NCBI RefSeq assembly: GCF_023035295.1
Contig: NZ_CP075090.1
Location: 1-28,973, forward strand
Reading direction: 5' to 3'
Origin: Borrelia coriaceae
GTDB lineage: Bacteria; Spirochaetota; Spirochaetia; Borreliales; Borreliaceae
DNA length: 28,973 nt
The notes under the pieces were generated by a model, which was given only the letters and a program-made list of their open reading frames with translations, was not told the origin of the DNA and did not search any database. The translations under genes were made by a program, and so were the position numbers. Position 1 is the first letter of the stretch. Each line of letters begins with the position of its first letter. Shown piece by piece: positions 16,588 through 24,104 of the stretch.

Positions 16588-16735
16588 AAATAACAAAAAC
16601 AAAAAATTGGAAAATAGCAAAGATAAAATCAAAAAAAATAATAAAACTAAAAGCTGAAAAATACAAAGTGAAAACAATTTACAAAAAAACACCCTTAATT
16701 CAATTAAAGATACATCAAACAAAATAGAATAAATC
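16588..16735 (+). pseudogene. Remnant of the 3' end of the coiled-coil gene
   Basis: Directly after the PF57 pseudogene, the sequence resembles the last ~150 bases of the coiled-coil gene (14800-14957): AATAGCCAAGATAAAA appears as AATAGCAAAGATAAAA, AGTGAAAATAATTTACAAAA as AGTGAAAACAATTTACAAAA, and AAATGGAATGAATC as AAAATAGAATAAATC. The frame is broken. It marks the boundary of a tandem duplication. Confidence 0.7.
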
Positions 16736-17166
16736 TATAAAAAAATTTTTTAAAAAATTCACAACATTAATAAACAAATTAAGCCTATTATACAAGAAAA
16801 AAAAGTAAATAACAAATTAATTTGAATTTTTATGCGTCAAATTTATTGCAAATTCATAAATATTGATCTAGAATATGTTCTGTGAAAAAAATAAGGAGTA
16901 GAAATTGCTAGTTAAAGTGTAATTTCATTGGAAGGTGCAGCTTGAATGGTTGCTTAGTTAAAAAAAAAGCGAAAGATAGAGAATATGTAAGGATTAGGAG
17001 AAATGTAAAGGTATGATGTATCTATATCAAGTACTTTATTTTACCAATCTCTTATTTTTAAAATCAATCTTATTTATGCTAGGAAATGTCATTATAAATA
17101 GAAAAATCACTCTAACTTTAAAACTAGTTAAGAGTGAATTATTTATATATGACAAAATATACAAAT
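16736..17166. other. Intergenic region before PF57
   Basis: No gene is convincing. The degraded inverted repeat (about 16813-16858) is the duplicate of the one at 15040-15079. The stretch at about 16870-17020 is richer in G than the DNA on either side and has no counterpart in the first module. From about 17045 the sequence matches the leader of the pseudogene copy. Confidence 0.5.
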
Positions 17167-17204
17167 TTCCAAAGCTTCATTATATGAAAATTTAAACTTT
17201 GGAA
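17167..17204. promoter_or_regulatory. Inverted repeat immediately upstream of PF57
   Basis: TTCCAAAG (17167-17174) and CTTTGGAA (17197-17204) form an inverted repeat ending 16 bases before the PF57 start codon. The same element, with longer arms, precedes the pseudogene copy. An autoregulatory operator or initiator-binding site is likely but unproven. Confidence 0.6.
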
Positions 17205-17220
17205 TCAATAAAAACTCAGT

Positions 17221-18783
17221 ATGAATAGTGTAACAAAAGACCAAAAAAATTTCAATTCAAATAATACCAAAGACCAAATAAAATCTATACTAAGTTTACT
17301 TGTAGAATCAAATAAAGATAAAGCATCTGCTGATACTAAATTTATTCGTGTATCACAAGTTAGATATCAAATAAACAGAATGTTAACACGAGAAAAGAGA
17401 TTGTGTAAAATCTACTGGACAATAGATATTAAAAACACAAATTACAGACAATCGTGTGGTGTTGAAGAATACTCAGCATGTGATATCTACAATATAGTAA
17501 ATAAACTATTAGAAAAAGATGGACAGAAGACAGTATGTAAACGAACAATTGAAAGGGATATCAAACTCTTAAATGAAATGGGTCTCTTAAAATCTAAAAT
17601 TATAAGATTTGGTGAAAATAAAGGAAGTATATCTTTTTACAAACAAAACATGCAGTTAGCACATTTACATAAAGACATAATATCAAAATACCTTTTACAT
17701 TTACTAAAAGAAAATCTAAATGATAAAAAAATTATTGGTAATTTTGATGACTCATTAGAAGATGATAATTTCAATTACACAAACCTTGAAAAATTTGGAA
17801 TCCTATCTGAAATAGATGACACAAATAAAAGTGTAATGTCGCATCGTGAAAACCCTCATGCTTTTAATAATAAAGCTAATATAAGCAATAATAAGAATTC
17901 TAAAGAATTGCTTCTTAAGAATACTGATTCAAGTAAACTAAAAAAAGAAAAGTATAGATTTAAAAGGAATGATGTAGAGACAAGGTTAATTTGTGAACAT
18001 AAAATCAGTAAAAATTATCTAAAGCAAATAAAAGAATACAGTAATAACGCTGCAACGTACATCAATGCCCTAATCAATCTAGAGACTGCAATAGATGAGT
18101 ACCAAAGTGAATATTACATAGAAGATATTTTAGAACATTTCTTAAAACAGTTTGGTAATAGGTACAAGTATAAGATTTGGATGATGATGAGGCGTAGTGA
18201 TGGAGTTATTAGCGATTATGATCTTATTTGGGAAGGAAGGTTTAGGGATTGGTATCCCAATAAGTACAAGAGTAATTGTGCGGTTAAAGCGACTTATGGA
18301 GATAATTTACGAATAGGAATTAAAAAAGCATCTGTTGTTAAGGAGAAAAGGGCTAAAGAGCAGTTAAATGTAGAAGAATTAAAAGAAAAAGAGATAGAAA
18401 AAGAAAAAGAAGAGGAAAGAAAACGCGAAGCTGATAGGCTTCAAAAATATTTAACTGTGTTATTTGAAAAAGAAGCAAAAGAAAGAGAAGAAAGATTAAG
18501 GAAGGCAAGAGAAGAAGAATTGAATTTAAAAAAGAAAGCTAGGGAAAGCATGCTTGCTACTTTGGAAAAGAGTAAGGAAAGGTGTGTTGGGTTGGATATA
18601 TCAAATAATGGTATGGATAAGATGATAGATGCTAGTTCAAATGAGGATTCTATGGTTAAATTTGCAATTAGAGATGAGTTTGGTGGATTTAAAACTACTA
18701 AGGGGCTGAGTATGCTAAATTTGGGAATAATGATTGAAGATATAGGCCAAAATGATAATTTAAAAGAAAAGGAGAGTAAATGA
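17221..18783 (+). CDS. PF57-type plasmid replication/maintenance protein
   Basis: A 520-residue protein of the Borrelia PF57/PF62 (orfA) family. Members are needed for autonomous replication of Borrelia plasmids and are the likely initiators. Recognisable parts are FIRVSQVRYQINRMLTREKR, KIYWTIDIKN, TVCKRTIERDIKLLNEMGLL (residues about 103-122, a winged-helix-like segment), IWMMMRRSDGVISDYDLIWE, FRDWYPNKYKSNCAVKATYG, and a charged coiled coil (about residues 385-455). No good ribosome binding site is visible before ATG 17221; the conserved inverted repeat ends 16 bases upstream. The stop overlaps the original PF50 start as ATGA. It is the only intact PF57 here and so probably sets the plasmid's compatibility type. 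Base composition shifts from C-rich to G-rich within the gene. Confidence 0.93.
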   Translation: MNSVTKDQKNFNSNNTKDQIKSILSLLVESNKDKASADTKFIRVSQVRYQINRMLTREKRLCKIYWTIDIKNTNYRQSCGVEEYSACDIYNIVNKLLEKDGQKTVCKRTIERDIKLLNEMGLLKSKIIRFGENKGSISFYKQNMQLAHLHKDIISKYLLHLLKENLNDKKIIGNFDDSLEDDNFNYTNLEKFGILSEIDDTNKSVMSHRENPHAFNNKANISNNKNSKELLLKNTDSSKLKKEKYRFKRNDVETRLICEHKISKNYLKQIKEYSNNAATYINALINLETAIDEYQSEYYIEDILEHFLKQFGNRYKYKIWMMMRRSDGVISDYDLIWEGRFRDWYPNKYKSNCAVKATYGDNLRIGIKKASVVKEKRAKEQLNVEELKEKEIEKEKEEERKREADRLQKYLTVLFEKEAKEREERLRKAREEELNLKKKARESMLATLEKSKERCVGLDISNNGMDKMIDASSNEDSMVKFAIRDEFGGFKTTKGLSMLNLGIMIEDIGQNDNLKEKESK

Positions 18784-18846
18784 GATTTAATTTGAAATAT
18801 TTAGTAAAAAGGTTATATAAAAAGGCATAGATTTTGGAATACTTAC

Positions 18847-19248
18847 ATGAGCCGTGAAGTACAATCCAAGAGGAGTGATAAGAAAATAATTAACTTTCCA
18901 ATACTTAGTTCTGAAGATATTGACTATGAGTATGTATATGCATATCTTAAGGATTGGGTATCAAAGAAATATAGCTCTAGTCATGGAATTATAATTAATA
19001 GAGTTGGTGATAATTATGAATGTGAAACAATCCAAGGTGTTTTGATGAATAATATTTTGGATATGATTTTTGAGGATTATAAGGAATTATTTCTTGGTAG
19101 TTTGGAAAGGGAGGCTGTTGATAGTAAGGGTAAGGTTGGTGGCATTGAACCTGTTGATGTGTTAGAGGGTAAGAGGGAAATACCTTTTGAAAGGTTACAA
19201 GGGAAGCAAAGTAAAGGATTTAAGAAGGGTAAGATAACAATTGCATAG
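18847..19248 (+). CDS. PF50-type plasmid maintenance protein (DUF226), 5' end frameshifted
   Basis: The second gene of the maintenance locus. The open frame from ATG 18847 gives 133 residues with the DUF226 core (MSREVQSKRSDKKIINFPIL, EDIDYEYVYAYLKDWVSKKY, MNNILDMIFEDYKELFLGSL). The original start was almost certainly ATG 18780, overlapping the PF57 stop: it encodes MRFNLKYLVKRLYKK, matching the N-terminus of the PF50 protein at 9718-10191, but runs into TAG at 18828. Removing one base from AAAAAGG near 18821-18827 would rejoin the frame through RFWNTYMSREVQSK. The gene is therefore frameshifted, restarts at 18847, or carries a sequencing error. No Shine-Dalgarno sequence stands clearly before 18847. 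The C-terminal third is low-similarity and basic. Confidence 0.8.
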   Translation: MSREVQSKRSDKKIINFPILSSEDIDYEYVYAYLKDWVSKKYSSSHGIIINRVGDNYECETIQGVLMNNILDMIFEDYKELFLGSLEREAVDSKGKVGGIEPVDVLEGKREIPFERLQGKQSKGFKKGKITIA

Positions 19249-19294
19249 AGTTGATATTATTATGATTTAAATGAATTGGTAAATTTGCATTTGC

Positions 19295-19795
19295 TTATTT
19301 AAATATCAGTGTTAATAATATTCCTATAGAGATGGTAATAATGGTTGTGAACATCCATTTGTGAAGTTTTAATTTATTGTCAAATTCAGATAAAGTTTTA
19401 TTAAGTTCCATTTTATTAATTTCCATGTCTTTTCTAACAAGAGCAATCTCATTGCTAACGTTATCAATTTTATTATCGAGCTCATTAAATTTGTTATCAA
19501 TTTTGTTATTTAAGTTATTCTCAACGTTGTCAATTTTATTATCAAGTTCAGTTTTGACAGCTTTAATTTCAGACTGTAAATTTGCTTCAACCCTCTGAAT
19601 TTCAGATTGTAGTAGTGTTTCAACCTTTTCAAGTTTTATGTCAAAGTTTTCTTTTAAAAACTCAATGTCTTTGTAAGTTAACTCATTTCTATAGTACCTA
19701 TAAGATAAATCAATAGCAATATCTTTGTTAATGCCGGCTTTAGTAAGTTCGGCTATAACCATTTGCTGAGTAATAGCTGGTTGAGGAAGTCCCAT
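19295..19795 (-). CDS. bdr: Bdr-family repeat protein (second copy)
   Basis: A 166-residue Bdr protein with the conserved head (VIAELTKAGINKDIAIDLSY, RYYRNELTYKDIEFL) and a coiled-coil centre with three KID motifs (LDNKIDNVENNLNNKIDNKF, then ELDNKIDNVS). One C-terminal membrane helix (WMFTTIITISIGILLTLIFK) ends the protein. AAGGAG lies before ATG 19795. Compared with the copy at 234-785 the head is nearly the same, while the repeat region differs in number and spelling of units, as is usual among Bdr paralogues. It converges on the PF50 gene, with only 46 bases between stops. Confidence 0.93.
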   Translation of the reverse strand: MGLPQPAITQQMVIAELTKAGINKDIAIDLSYRYYRNELTYKDIEFLKENFDIKLEKVETLLQSEIQRVEANLQSEIKAVKTELDNKIDNVENNLNNKIDNKFNELDNKIDNVSNEIALVRKDMEINKMELNKTLSEFDNKLKLHKWMFTTIITISIGILLTLIFK

Positions 19796-20126
19796 AATAA
19801 TCTCCTTAATATATTATACAGTATTTTAAGGGATGATAGAATGAGTTTTGAAGTATGACATAGGAAAGATGTCTTTCTAAAGTTTAATGTAAGACAATAT
19901 TAGAGAATAGCTGATATTTAATTCTATTAGTATATTTATAGTTAATTCCAAATTTTTTGAGGTGTAGTTTAATATAAGATTTTAGAGTACGTAAAGTTTT
20001 TATTTGATGTGTGCTCAAGGAATGAGTTTTCGACTAGTGTAGTAATAGTAGCTAACGTTTGATTAGAATTGTTTTTATAGTGATTTAGGTTAACTTTTAT
20101 TAAAAGTTTAGTAAATTGAATGGTTT
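19796..20126. other. Intergenic region upstream of the second bdr
   Basis: No gene is visible. It must carry the bdr promoter. The rest may be decayed PF50 sequence leading into the fragment at 20127, but I see no readable peptide. Confidence 0.45.
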
Positions 20127-20231
20127 GATGATATAATCATTAAAGATTATAAAGAAATTTTTCTTAATAGTTTAAAAGAACAAGTAAATAAACCTCTTTT
20201 TTCGGCATCTCAGATTAATTCGCAATTATAA
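20127..20231 (+). pseudogene. PF50 (DUF226) C-terminal remnant
   Basis: The 34 codons before TAA at 20229 encode DDIIIKDYKEIFLNSLKEQV and a short tail, closely matching NILDMIFEDYKELFLGSLER of the PF50 protein at 18847. The front of the gene is lost. This is a third PF50 copy. Confidence 0.7.
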
Positions 20232-20516
20232 GATTTAATTTGTTTGTTAATGGATAATTCTTGGTTATATAGTAGATTAAAATACCGTTTTTGATTTTCT
20301 ATATTAATACTATTTACAAGGTAGCTTCTTTAAAATTAAAAAGCTATTTCATTATAGATATCATGTAATTTAGCAAACATTAAAATGCCGATGATTCTTC
20401 ATTGTCATATTTGTTATTTATTTGATTATTGTTTTTGTGAAGAGCATTAGAATATGTACTAGCTATATTCTTTGAGTGTATCTCTACAAAATAGAGCGAT
20501 TTTTTTGGAGGTATTG

Positions 20517-20880
20517 ATGAAACAAGTGTTAATTTTTATGTTCTTTTTTGTTTTTATTGTTGTTGGTTTTGCTAGGAGTGATGGTGATGAAATGACTTTG
20601 AGTGCTGTAGATACTAGAGGAGGCACTGTGAAAATAATATGTTGCTTTATCAAGTGAAGAAAAAGGATACTTTAGTGCCTTTTTTATTGAATTTTTTGTT
20701 GGGATTTGGTATAGATTCATTTGTTCAAGGTGATACTACTGGCGGATTGTTTGTTTTAGGATTTGATGTTTTAGGTCGAAGATTTGTTAATAAAAAGATT
20801 TTTCCATTATGTATGTTGTGGTGCTATTATATTCGCAATAGTTCAGAGCGTCAGTATGCTTTATTTCTCGTCCATTTCTT
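20517..20880 (+). pseudogene. P13-family pseudogene
   Basis: A broken relative of the gene at 3954-4475 on the opposite strand. ATG 20517 follows a strong GGAGGT and encodes the signal peptide MKQVLIFMFFFVFIVVGFAR. A shift near 20640 breaks the frame. The second piece, MLLYQVKKKDTLVPFLLNFL and FGIDSFVQGDTTGGLFVLGF, matches the P13 core, and a third frame (GAIIFAIVQSVSMLY) resembles the later hydrophobic segment. At least two frameshifts make it non-functional. Its promoter region and terminator still look intact, so it may be transcribed. Confidence 0.82.
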
Positions 20881-20922
20881 GGCAATTAGTTTGTTTATTA
20901 AAATCACATCACTATAAATAAG

Positions 20923-20952
20923 ATAACCTCTTTCCTAAGAAAAAGAGGTTAT
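20923..20952. terminator. Hairpin terminator after the P13 pseudogene
   Basis: ATAACCTCTTT (20923-20933) pairs with AAAGAGGTTAT (20942-20952) around an 8-base loop. The left flank is A-rich and the right is TTAATGG, so it is not a textbook T-run terminator, but its place right after the gene fits. Confidence 0.6.
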
Positions 20953-21168
20953 TAATGGTTTAAATTATTGATATACATATTTTGATTATTGATAAATGAC
21001 TCTCTAAAATTTCATATACTGTTTTTTCAAAAAAATATTTTGAGTTGTGAATATCATTGGTGTAGTAATAATATTTAGTATATAGTTGACCTTGATGTCT
21101 CCTAATACGAGTTCTTTTTTCGATCTAAGGTTATGCTACTGTTTTTGAAATTTGTACTTGAAAAACTT

Positions 21169-21530
21169 TTAAGCGTTCTGCCATATAATGGGTTTTATTA
21201 TTAGATGTAATTTTTGTAGGAATTCTTTCATTTTATCATTTTCAAATTCATAAAATAACTCTTTAATTTTATTATCATCATATTTGTAGTTAAGTATTTT
21301 TTCAAGTTTTTTTTTGTAGATTGGGATCCCAGTTGTTTTTCTTGAGCCCTTTTAAGTGCATTTATCTTCTTTTTCTAAAGTTTCGGAATATTTTTTATTT
21401 TTAACAAATCTTTAAAGAAAGTAAGAGCTTGTCTTTCATTGTCATCAAGACTATTAATATATGCTTTTTATTAGGTAAATTGCATTTAAAAACTTAATAA
21501 AATGACAATGAATAAACATTGTTTTATGTA
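21169..21530 (-). pseudogene. Decayed gene for a helical protein, possibly a lipoprotein
   Basis: Two long coding-like minus-strand pieces lie in different frames. One (about 21376-21461) encodes INSLDDNERQALTFFKDLLK. The other, ending at a TAA at 21169-21171, encodes IPIYKKKLEKILNYKYDDNK, then KELFYEFENDKMKEFLQKL. An AGGAGGT just outside (near 21531) could be the old ribosome binding site. The DDNERQALTFFKDLL stretch recalls helical repeats of Borrelia plasmid lipoproteins, but I cannot name the family. No intact paralogue is in the window. Confidence 0.5.
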
Positions 21531-21631
21531 CCTCCTTTTTTCCTTCTTATTTTATGAAGATCTCTTGGGTATTGCCTTTTATTTAATAAATATAAGTCAT
21601 CATGATTTATTACTATCGTAGATACTCTTTA

Positions 21632-21685
21632 GCGTATATGGTATTTTGCATTATACAAAATGCTTACTGTAAATTTTATGAATAA
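21632..21685 (+). pseudogene. Fragment of the four-helix membrane protein gene (middle)
   Basis: AYMVFCIIQNAYCKFYE followed by TAA matches LAMIFCIIQNAYHKFYEQ at residues 303-320 of the protein at 10787-12049. A later piece of the same gene lies at 22102-22251 on the same strand. The two are about 240 bases further apart than in the intact gene, and the 84-codon frame at 21799-22053 lies between them on the other strand. Confidence 0.65.
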
Positions 21686-21798
21686 TTGTTGTTACATTGT
21701 GTTGTTATTTATATATCTTATTATATAATCATTACACAAGATTAACAAATTTAGACCAATGTTTGTTCTTTGAATTTTCAGCTATTAACAATAACTTG

Positions 21799-22053
21799 CT
21801 ATTTATTAGAATAAAGTCTTTTTCTAAAGAGATAGGTCAGATTTTTAGATCTTAATTCACTTTTTTTCTCTCTCATTTTTGTTTCTTTTTCTATATGATT
21901 TATCCAATCATCAATATCTTTATCTATTCCATATCTTTCTCTAAATTCCCTAAACTGTCGATCTAATCGTTCATATACATCTTCATCTTCATAAATAAAT
22001 TTATTATGATTTAAGCTTTTATATTTATCGTGAAATTTAATTATTTTTTTCAT
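21799..22053 (-). CDS. Small charged hypothetical protein
   Basis: An 84-residue frame opening MKKIIKFHDKYKSLNHNKFI and rich in Lys, Glu, Asp and Arg (ERLDRQFREFRERYGIDKDI). There is no signal peptide or membrane helix. No family is recognised, and the ribosome binding site is weak. The frame is free of stops and its residue use looks natural. It lies between two pieces of a decayed gene on the other strand, as if inserted there. It may be a real small gene or the end of a lost one. Confidence 0.45.
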   Translation of the reverse strand: MKKIIKFHDKYKSLNHNKFIYEDEDVYERLDRQFREFRERYGIDKDIDDWINHIEKETKMREKKSELRSKNLTYLFRKRLYSNK

Positions 22054-22101
22054 ATTATATAAATATGTCCCATACGTATAAATTATAGTATAATTTTTAA
22101 C

Positions 22102-22251
22102 TTAGAAGAAGATAAAAAAACATTTGTTAGGGTTTGTGAAACATTTAAATTTATTTCATCTAATTTAGAAGCTGATAAACGTACAATAAAGTCTTTAATT
22201 AAAATTAGTAAAGAGATAAAAGATAAAAAATCAAATGGTACTGAATGTTGA
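22102..22251 (+). pseudogene. Fragment of the four-helix membrane protein gene (3' part)
   Basis: The plus strand encodes LEEDKKTFVRVCETFKFISS and NLEADKRTIKSLIKISKEIK before a stop at 22249. This aligns with KEDEKPFKGVDKSLEFISSN and LEDDKRTIKSLRKINKETK of the protein at 10787-12049. The winged-helix-like end is lost after the match. Confidence 0.75.
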
Positions 22252-22399
22252 TGATATATTAAGATATTTTTCTTTAGAAAAATATCTATTTATAGAGCTG
22301 TTGTAAAAGTTAAAAAAATCATGAAAAGTATAAAATGAGTCCAATGTTTATGGTTTGTATGTATTAAAAATATTAAGGTAGTTTTTATTATGGAGAATA

Positions 22400-22655
22400 A
22401 TGATTAAAAGAATTCTTAATGTTAATATATTTAGTATCTTGTCATTTTTTATCTTGGGAATTAATAGACAAATTTTTGCGATCTATTATGAGATAGAGAT
22501 TTATAAACGTTATCATTATTATCTTGATTTTCCAAGCTCTTATTTATAAACGGGTTGTAAGATGAATTTATTGAAAAAAAACAACCTAATACGTGTAGTT
22601 ATAGGGGGCAAAGGATTCTGATCTTTTACATATTGGTGACAATCACATGTGTACA
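22400..22655 (+). pseudogene. Secreted-protein family pseudogene
   Basis: ATG 22400, after GGAG, encodes MIKRILNVNIFSILSFFILG and INRQIFAIYY, matching the start of the intact gene at 7661-8383. The frame stops near 22548. Further on, in other frames, RVVIGGKGF and LLHIGD match YVVIGKDNSGLLHIGSD of the intact protein. Several frameshifts and the loss of the 3' half make it a pseudogene. It is on the strand opposite to all other copies. Confidence 0.75.
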
Positions 22656-22747
22656 TTAATAAGTTAGATATTTATTTAAAGTATGCTCAAGTAAAAATAT
22701 TATGATATCAAAGTATAATTTATATTAATTTAATGATAAGTATTTGT

Positions 22748-23689
22748 TTAGCTATCATTGTCACATTTAATAATAACTGTGATTGGTAATTTGCTTATTG
22801 TCTCCTCATTGATTTCATTTGTGTTTAAGTATGATTTTAAATCATTATTAAAATTATAAATGCTTTTTTGATTTTTATCACATTTTGAAAGTTCATTATG
22901 TATATGATCCAGTACCGGTTTTATTATTGAATCGCTTAGTCTTATAAATGAAGTATATTTAGGAGTATACAATGTGCCATCTGGCCTAGATATAATTGTT
23001 ATTATTGAGTTTTTTAGTATTTTTCTTTGATTGTCATTGAATCTTAGTTTAAGGAAATCAGCCTCACTTGAGAAATTTTTGCTGATATGGTTTTCTGGGG
23101 AAATTAATTCTGATTTAAGATATTTAAACATATTTTCATTTGTATTATTTATGGTGTTAGTAGATATGCCAAGAGTTTTATATAAAAGGTCTGTAAAAGA
23201 TTCTTTTATCAGTTCTCCTGTAGTATGAGAATCAGATCGTTCATAAGAGTATACGTCATTTTTGCCATTACATGTATTTGAAGATACACAATTGATAGTG
23301 TTTATTATTATTTGTTTAGTAGATATGTTTTTTGCTTGTGTTGGTTTTTTTTGTTCTAATATATGGTATACATATTGAAAGTGCTCAGCCAGATCTTTTT
23401 GTTTTTGTATATCTTTTAATAACCAATTTTCAAAATTTTTATATTTTTCTTTATGTTGAGTTGTTAATTGCTGATCATTTTCTATAATTTTGTTAAATGC
23501 ATGAATTATAGTATTAAATTTAATTTTTTCGTCGTTAGTTAATATGTTATCTTTTGGTTGTGAACCATGTTGATTATTATGGTATTTTTTTGTTGGTTTA
23601 TTACCATTAAGTATAGAATTAGGATTCTCATTGCAACAGTATAAAAGTAATGTATGCCAAAGTATTATTAATTTTATATATTTATTCAT
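22748..23689 (-). CDS. Lipoprotein with Mlp-like C-terminal motif (copy A1)
   Basis: A 313-residue lipoprotein. The signal peptide (MNKYIKLIILWHTLLLYCC) ends with two Cys at about residues 18-19. A polar linker is followed by an N-terminal helical domain (LTNDEKIKFNTIIHAFNKII, DIQKQKDLAEHFQYVYHILE) and ends near NCVSSNTC. A C-terminal domain contains SIIKPVLDHIHNELSKC, which recalls the LDHIxxELxKC motif of Mlp lipoproteins; the whole protein is about twice Mlp length. AGGAG lies before the ATG. It is probably surface-exposed. The frameshifted gene at 26370-27378 is its paralogue, and both lie downstream of members of the unrecognised B family. The exact family assignment is uncertain. Confidence 0.8.
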   Translation of the reverse strand: MNKYIKLIILWHTLLLYCCNENPNSILNGNKPTKKYHNNQHGSQPKDNILTNDEKIKFNTIIHAFNKIIENDQQLTTQHKEKYKNFENWLLKDIQKQKDLAEHFQYVYHILEQKKPTQAKNISTKQIIINTINCVSSNTCNGKNDVYSYERSDSHTTGELIKESFTDLLYKTLGISTNTINNTNENMFKYLKSELISPENHISKNFSSEADFLKLRFNDNQRKILKNSIITIISRPDGTLYTPKYTSFIRLSDSIIKPVLDHIHNELSKCDKNQKSIYNFNNDLKSYLNTNEINEETISKLPITVIIKCDNDS

Positions 23690-24104
23690 ATAATATTCTC
23701 CTTTTTTAATTTTTGCATATAATAACCTTTATTATATATAATGCTCTTATAATCAATCTATATACTTGATGAGTATTAATTATTTTTATAAAGTATGGGC
23801 ATGCAAGAGCATGTAGCAAATGAACTCTTTAAAAGATATTACCGTAATGAACTTAAGTATTATCAAGTTTGTCATTATTAAATTGGAATATATTCCATTA
23901 AGTTGCCTTTTTAAGGGTTTAAGCTTTGTTTTTGAGCTTCTGTTATTTATATATTGAATGTCGTAACATTGTTTAGTACAGTAGAATGTGTTGTTAAGAA
24001 AGATTGTTTTTTATATTTATTTTAATAGATTTTGGGATACTCAAAGCTTTAATGAATGATATATTTGATTTGAAGATCTGTGTATTTGGTTTTGTGTATG
24101 TCTA
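23690..24104. other. Intergenic region between lipoprotein A1 and gene B1
   Basis: Holds the A1 ribosome binding site and presumably its promoter on the minus strand, plus the Bdr-like fragment listed at 23795-23881. A plus-strand open frame from 24004 is only the antisense of gene B1 and its flank. Confidence 0.5.
23795..23881 (+). pseudogene. Bdr-like fragment
   Basis: A 28-codon plus-strand frame encodes MGMQEHVANELFKRYYRNEL then KYYQ. This resembles the Bdr head (IDLSYRYYRNELTYKD). It is too short to be a gene and looks like the last trace of another Bdr copy. Confidence 0.5.

Larger units (their letters stand above)
16200..18200. other. Probable replication origin zone from strand composition
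   Basis: By eye the plus strand has more C than G through the left arm and clearly more G than C through the right arm. The change happens between roughly 16.2 and 18.2 kb, around the PF57 locus. In Borrelia linear replicons such a C-to-G switch marks a bidirectional origin, commonly beside the PF57/PF50 genes. I have not computed the skew, so the position is approximate. Confidence 0.6.

Noticed and set aside
17013..17195. A 60-codon frame just upstream of PF57
   Set aside because: It covers the duplicated leader and the conserved palindrome, and the matching stretch in the first module is not an open frame.
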